DNA of 64,000 nt from assembly GCA_002394605.1 (NCBI GenBank), contig DGUI01000048.1, forward strand, positions 1-64,000. Reading direction: 5' to 3'. A model generated the notes under the pieces. The model did not search any database. It was not told the DNA's origin and saw only the letters and a program-made list of their open reading frames with translations. Made by a program: the position numbers and the translations under genes. This document shows positions 60,920-64,000 of the stretch, in pieces; position 1 is the stretch's first letter; each line of letters opens with the position of its first letter. The stretch is from Mageeibacillus sp. UBA4314 (GTDB taxonomy: Bacteria > Bacillota > Clostridia > Saccharofermentanales > Saccharofermentanaceae).

Positions 60920-62254
60920 ATGCAGACTTTTATAAGCCTATTGGTCGTCATAATATTGATCCTTATTAACGCGTTCTTCTCCGGTACGGAGATGGCGGTT
61001 ATTACATTGAACGATGCCAAGATCCGCAAGATGGCTGAAGACGGACACAAGAGAGCGAAGCTCGTTCTGAATTTCATCGACAGCCCTTCCAACTTCCTGG
61101 CAACGATCCAGGTCGGTGTGACATTTGCCGGATTCCTGTCATCCGCTTTTGCGGCAAGCAGCTTTGCCGGCAAACTTGCTTTGCTGATCGACCCTGATTC
61201 CAGGTACGGATGGCTGCCCACTGTATGTACAGTAGGTATCACACTGGTGTTGTCCTATTTCTCTCTTGTGTTCGGCGAGCTCGTTCCCAAGCGCATCGCA
61301 CAGAAATACCCGGAGAAATGGGCATTCACTTCGGCAGGGATCGTCAGGTTCTTCGGTTTTGTTGCCAAGCCGTTTGTGTGGTTCCTTACAGCCTCGACTA
61401 ACGGGATACTGAAGCTGTTCAGGATCGATCCCGACGAGATCGATAAGGAAGTTACCGAAGAAGAGATCAGAATGATGGTTGATGTGGGATCTGAGACCGG
61501 AAATATCGAGGACTCCGAGAAAGAGATGATCGAGAATATCTTCGAGTTCAATGACAAAGAAGTATCCGAGATCATGACTCACAGGAAGAAGATCGTATCA
61601 CTGCCGATCGACGCTCCTTTCGAAGAGGTCATGAGAATCGCCAGAGAAGAGAGATATACGAGGATCCCGGTATATAACGAGAATATCGATGATATCGAAG
61701 GGATACTCAACATCAAGGACCTTATCGGAATCAAGGCGCCTACGGAGGAAGAGCCTTTCGAGCTGAAGAAGCTCATCAGGGAGCCTCTTGTGGTCCATGA
61801 GACGAGGAAGATCTCCTCACTGTTTGCGGAGATGAAGACATGCGGGATGCAGATGGCCGTGATCGTTGACGAGTACGGCGGAACGATGGGCATCTGTACG
61901 ATCGAGGATATGCTCGAGGAGATCGTCGGCAACATCACCGATGAGTTCGACGACGAGGAACAGAACCTCATCAAGCTCTCCAACGGCGATTATATCGTGG
62001 CAGGAGATACGACGCTGTCTGATCTTGAGGATATCCTGGACATGGAACTCGATGCTGAGGAATATGATACGATCGCAGGCCTTGTCATCCAGCTGCTCGA
62101 CAGGGTTCCCGAAGAGAAGGAACATCCTGTGGTCACTTATAAAAATATTAATATTAAAGTCCTTCATGTAGAAGACAGGTGGATATCCAAGGTCATGATA
62201 CACATCCTTCCGCCCAGGACTGAAGAAGAAGGCACGGAGGAGACGGATGAGTAA
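60920..62254 (+). CDS. CNNM/CorC-family transporter (hemolysin-like) with CBS pair
   Basis: 444-residue membrane protein thought to export magnesium or cobalt. The DUF21/CNNM domain covers about 1-180 with three to four helices (NAFFSGTEMAVITLN, GELVPKRIAQKYPEKWA); two CBS domains follow (about 200-330, MTHRKKIVSLP, VIVDEYGGTMGICTIEDMLE) and a CorC-HlyC domain ends the protein (GDYIVAGDTTLSDLEDIL). The last 8 bases overlap the HAD gene. Confidence 0.94.
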   Translation: MQTFISLLVVIILILINAFFSGTEMAVITLNDAKIRKMAEDGHKRAKLVLNFIDSPSNFLATIQVGVTFAGFLSSAFAASSFAGKLALLIDPDSRYGWLPTVCTVGITLVLSYFSLVFGELVPKRIAQKYPEKWAFTSAGIVRFFGFVAKPFVWFLTASTNGILKLFRIDPDEIDKEVTEEEIRMMVDVGSETGNIEDSEKEMIENIFEFNDKEVSEIMTHRKKIVSLPIDAPFEEVMRIAREERYTRIPVYNENIDDIEGILNIKDLIGIKAPTEEEPFELKKLIREPLVVHETRKISSLFAEMKTCGMQMAVIVDEYGGTMGICTIEDMLEEIVGNITDEFDDEEQNLIKLSNGDYIVAGDTTLSDLEDILDMELDAEEYDTIAGLVIQLLDRVPEEKEHPVVTYKNINIKVLHVEDRWISKVMIHILPPRTEEEGTEETDE

Positions 62255-62888
62255 TAAGTACAGCGCGGTCCTCTATGATCTTGACGGTACTCTGACAGAC
62301 TCCATTCCACTCATAATGCACTGTTTCCATCTGGCGTACCTCGATGTGCTAGGTGAAGTCCCGAGGACTGATGAAGACCTGATGTCATATATCGGTAAGC
62401 CCCTTATGACAACCTTTGCCGATGTGCATGACAGTGATACTGCCCAAAAGCTCTTCGATTCGTATCTCAGGGTCAATGAGAAGATGCTTCAGGAAGATAA
62501 GCTCCCTCTGTTCGACGGAATCATGGATTCGCTCATAAGGCTCCACAATGCGGGAGTAAGGCAGGGAATAGTGACTTCCAAGAGGCGAGGTTCCCTTATG
62601 ACAACGCTCAAGGTCAAGAAGATGGAGTATCTGTTCGAACAGCTCACCGTCTGTGAGGATACAGAAGAACACAAGCCATCCGGAGCCCCGCTCATCTACA
62701 GTGCGGAGAAGATGGGGATAGAAGACTTATCCTCCATGATCTATGTCGGTGATGCAGTAGTCGATTACAGGAGCGCCATGGATGCCGGAATGGACTTTGC
62801 CCTTGTTGACTGGACGAAGATGGACAAGGAAGAGTTCAAACAGTTCGGCACCCCGAAAATAATAAAAAGCTTGGATGAACTCTTGTAA
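62247..62888 (+). CDS. HAD-superfamily phosphatase (Gph/PpaX type)
   Basis: 213-residue hydrolase; the closest functional types are phosphoglycolate and pyrophosphate phosphatases. Motif I DLDGTLTDS (11-19) holds the nucleophile Asp and acid/base Asp; motif II IVTSKRRG; motif III Lys in EEHKPSG; motif IV YVGDAVVDYRSA. The cap domain is of the helical type. Coupled to the CNNM gene. Confidence 0.92.
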   Translation: MSNKYSAVLYDLDGTLTDSIPLIMHCFHLAYLDVLGEVPRTDEDLMSYIGKPLMTTFADVHDSDTAQKLFDSYLRVNEKMLQEDKLPLFDGIMDSLIRLHNAGVRQGIVTSKRRGSLMTTLKVKKMEYLFEQLTVCEDTEEHKPSGAPLIYSAEKMGIEDLSSMIYVGDAVVDYRSAMDAGMDFALVDWTKMDKEEFKQFGTPKIIKSLDELL

Positions 62889-62891
62889 TCC

Positions 62892-62920
62892 TTGCATATT
62901 TAATTATCGTCAATTATAAT
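62892..62920 (+). promoter_or_regulatory. Promoter of the last gene
   Basis: TTGCAT (62892-62897), 17-base spacer, TATAAT (62915-62920), 53 bases before the ATG. Confidence 0.5.
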
Positions 62921-62973
62921 GTTCGGGTATTATGCCCAGAGTATCAAATAACGAATAATAAGGCAGGTTTATT

Positions 62974-64000
62974 ATGGCATCAGGTAAGGTTAAGAAGAAG
63001 TCGGCTAAGAAGTCCAAGGGTGGCGCAATTGTCGGCATCGTTATCGGGATCATCATCGTTTGTGTTGCCGGATATTTTATCTTTATGTCCGGTGTACTGC
63101 AGAGATGTATGACAGGTGTTAAGATCACCGAGACGGCTGCTGACGGTTCTCTGACTACTGTCAGGAACTTCAGCGTTCAGGAGACTAACTATCATTTCAA
63201 TGAAGTTTTCAGCATGTACAGGATGTACGGCATGATCAGCGATCAGACTCTCGACAACAAGGTTGAGGAGTCTTCGGAAGAGACATGGCGTCAGTACCTC
63301 TATAAGGCAGCTGCAGATGATCTGCAGGATATCGCACTCAAGCTCAGATCAATGGATGCTGATACGACAAAACCTGAATTTGGTGCAGACAGATATGCAG
63401 AACTCCAGATCGAAGAGATGAAGCAGCAGGCAACAAACTACAAGTACACGTCATTCAACCAGTATCTGCAGGCTATGTATGGTACGGGATTCAATACATT
63501 CGACTATAAGAAGATCATCAAGAACGAGATCCTCGCAAGAGAGTATGAGAACTACCTCAAGCAGTTCAAGTTCGCTCCTTCTGATGAAGACATCCAGAAG
63601 GCTTTTGATAATGATCCCCATGCTTATCAGTCAGCGGATTTCAATTACTATTTCTTCGCTGCTGAGATGGATGATGCAGGCAACATGAAGAACCTCGAGG
63701 AGACCAAGGCTGCTGCAAAGGAAGTAGTTGATGCGGTCAACGGCGGTGCTTCTTTCAAGGATGCAGTCAAGACAAATCTCGAGAAGGATAAGACAAAGAA
63801 CGAGAGCGCTCTCGTATCTTTCAGCGATGAGAACGTAGACCCTACGGTGATTACGGGCTACAGCAAGGAGTCAGCTGAGAACAGGTTCAGCGAAGCAGTG
63901 ATCAATGCGATCTACGGTGCTGACGTTGCGATGGGAAAGGCTGTTGTCGTTGATGCAGATAACGGCACATACGCAGTACTTCCCAATAAGCTCGAAGCTG
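62974..64000 (+). CDS. Membrane-anchored SurA/PrsA-like protein (3' end outside window)
   Basis: 342 residues are visible and the frame is open to the window edge. A Lys-rich cytoplasmic start (MASGKVKKKSAKKSKGG) and one membrane helix (about 19-41) place the rest outside. The following helical region (VQETNYHFNEVFSMYRMYG, TWRQYLYKAAADDLQDIALK, YTSFNQYLQAMYGTGFN) resembles the SurA-N-type chaperone domain, and from about 215 a parvulin-like region begins. It resembles the foldase at 56252 in design but carries its anchor at the front. Confidence 0.75.
   Translation, partial: MASGKVKKKSAKKSKGGAIVGIVIGIIIVCVAGYFIFMSGVLQRCMTGVKITETAADGSLTTVRNFSVQETNYHFNEVFSMYRMYGMISDQTLDNKVEESSEETWRQYLYKAAADDLQDIALKLRSMDADTTKPEFGADRYAELQIEEMKQQATNYKYTSFNQYLQAMYGTGFNTFDYKKIIKNEILAREYENYLKQFKFAPSDEDIQKAFDNDPHAYQSADFNYYFFAAEMDDAGNMKNLEETKAAAKEVVDAVNGGASFKDAVKTNLEKDKTKNESALVSFSDENVDPTVITGYSKESAENRFSEAVINAIYGADVAMGKAVVVDADNGTYAVLPNKLEA

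Overview
The window looks like a chromosomal segment of an anaerobic Clostridia-class Firmicute, probably a fibre-degrading gut or rumen member. This is inferred from a rubrerythrin, Gly/Asp-rich Shine-Dalgarno starts (GGAGG), gatCAB instead of glutaminyl-tRNA synthetase context, a SCIFF peptide with its radical SAM maturase, a GH9 cellulase with family 3 carbohydrate-binding modules, a GH94 disaccharide phosphorylase, and sortase-independent cell-wall binding repeats. Most of the window is moderate G+C (about 50% in one line I counted), with heavy use of AGG arginine codons. No rRNA, tRNA, CRISPR array, transposase or phage gene was recognised.

Layout. 1-3.3 kb: rubrerythrin tail, a zinc-ribbon membrane protein, a DUF4143-type AAA+ ATPase behind a 23-bp tandem repeat, and an XRE regulator. 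3.4-11.4 kb: a visibly A+T-richer block (about 37% G+C in one counted line) of four secreted or membrane genes, including two multidomain CHAP proteins; it looks like an accessory island. 11.6-19.8 kb: cell-envelope functions (bifunctional PBP, polyprenyl glycosyltransferase, GH25 muramidase, DUF308 protein) plus D-lyxose isomerase. 19.8-29.4 kb: GH94 phosphorylase, then a DUF2974 hydrolase, a FIST-GGDEF protein and a heterodimeric ABC exporter in one tight run. 29.5-31.7 kb: a leftward block with the SCIFF peptide and maturase, an array of GTAAACCC inverted repeats, and a 57-residue prepilin-like gene. 31.8-44 kb: a PLP decarboxylase, a cellulase/transglutaminase/membrane-protein operon, and a peptide ABC importer. 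44-55 kb: a coiled-coil zinc-ribbon protein, LytTR-DUF3021-CPBP operon, SDR, Maf, LarA-like racemase, VTT protein with TetR, GNAT-NUDIX, XRE and CarD. 55-64 kb: UDP-galactopyranose mutase, PrsA/SurA-like secreted foldase, gatCAB, CNNM/CorC transporter, HAD phosphatase and a second foldase-like protein running off the end.

The most noteworthy unexplained signals are non-coding: seven copies of GTAAACCC forming three inverted repeats upstream of the prepilin-like gene; two 78-bp gap-free copies of an interspersed hairpin repeat 8.9 kb apart; a complex self-complementary region before glf; a 23-bp tandem repeat overlapping a near-consensus promoter; and two promoters placed so that the transcript should start at or next to the initiation codon (leaderless). 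The SCIFF gene is driven by a perfect-consensus sigma-A promoter and is separated from its maturase by an intrinsic terminator, which would set precursor above enzyme.
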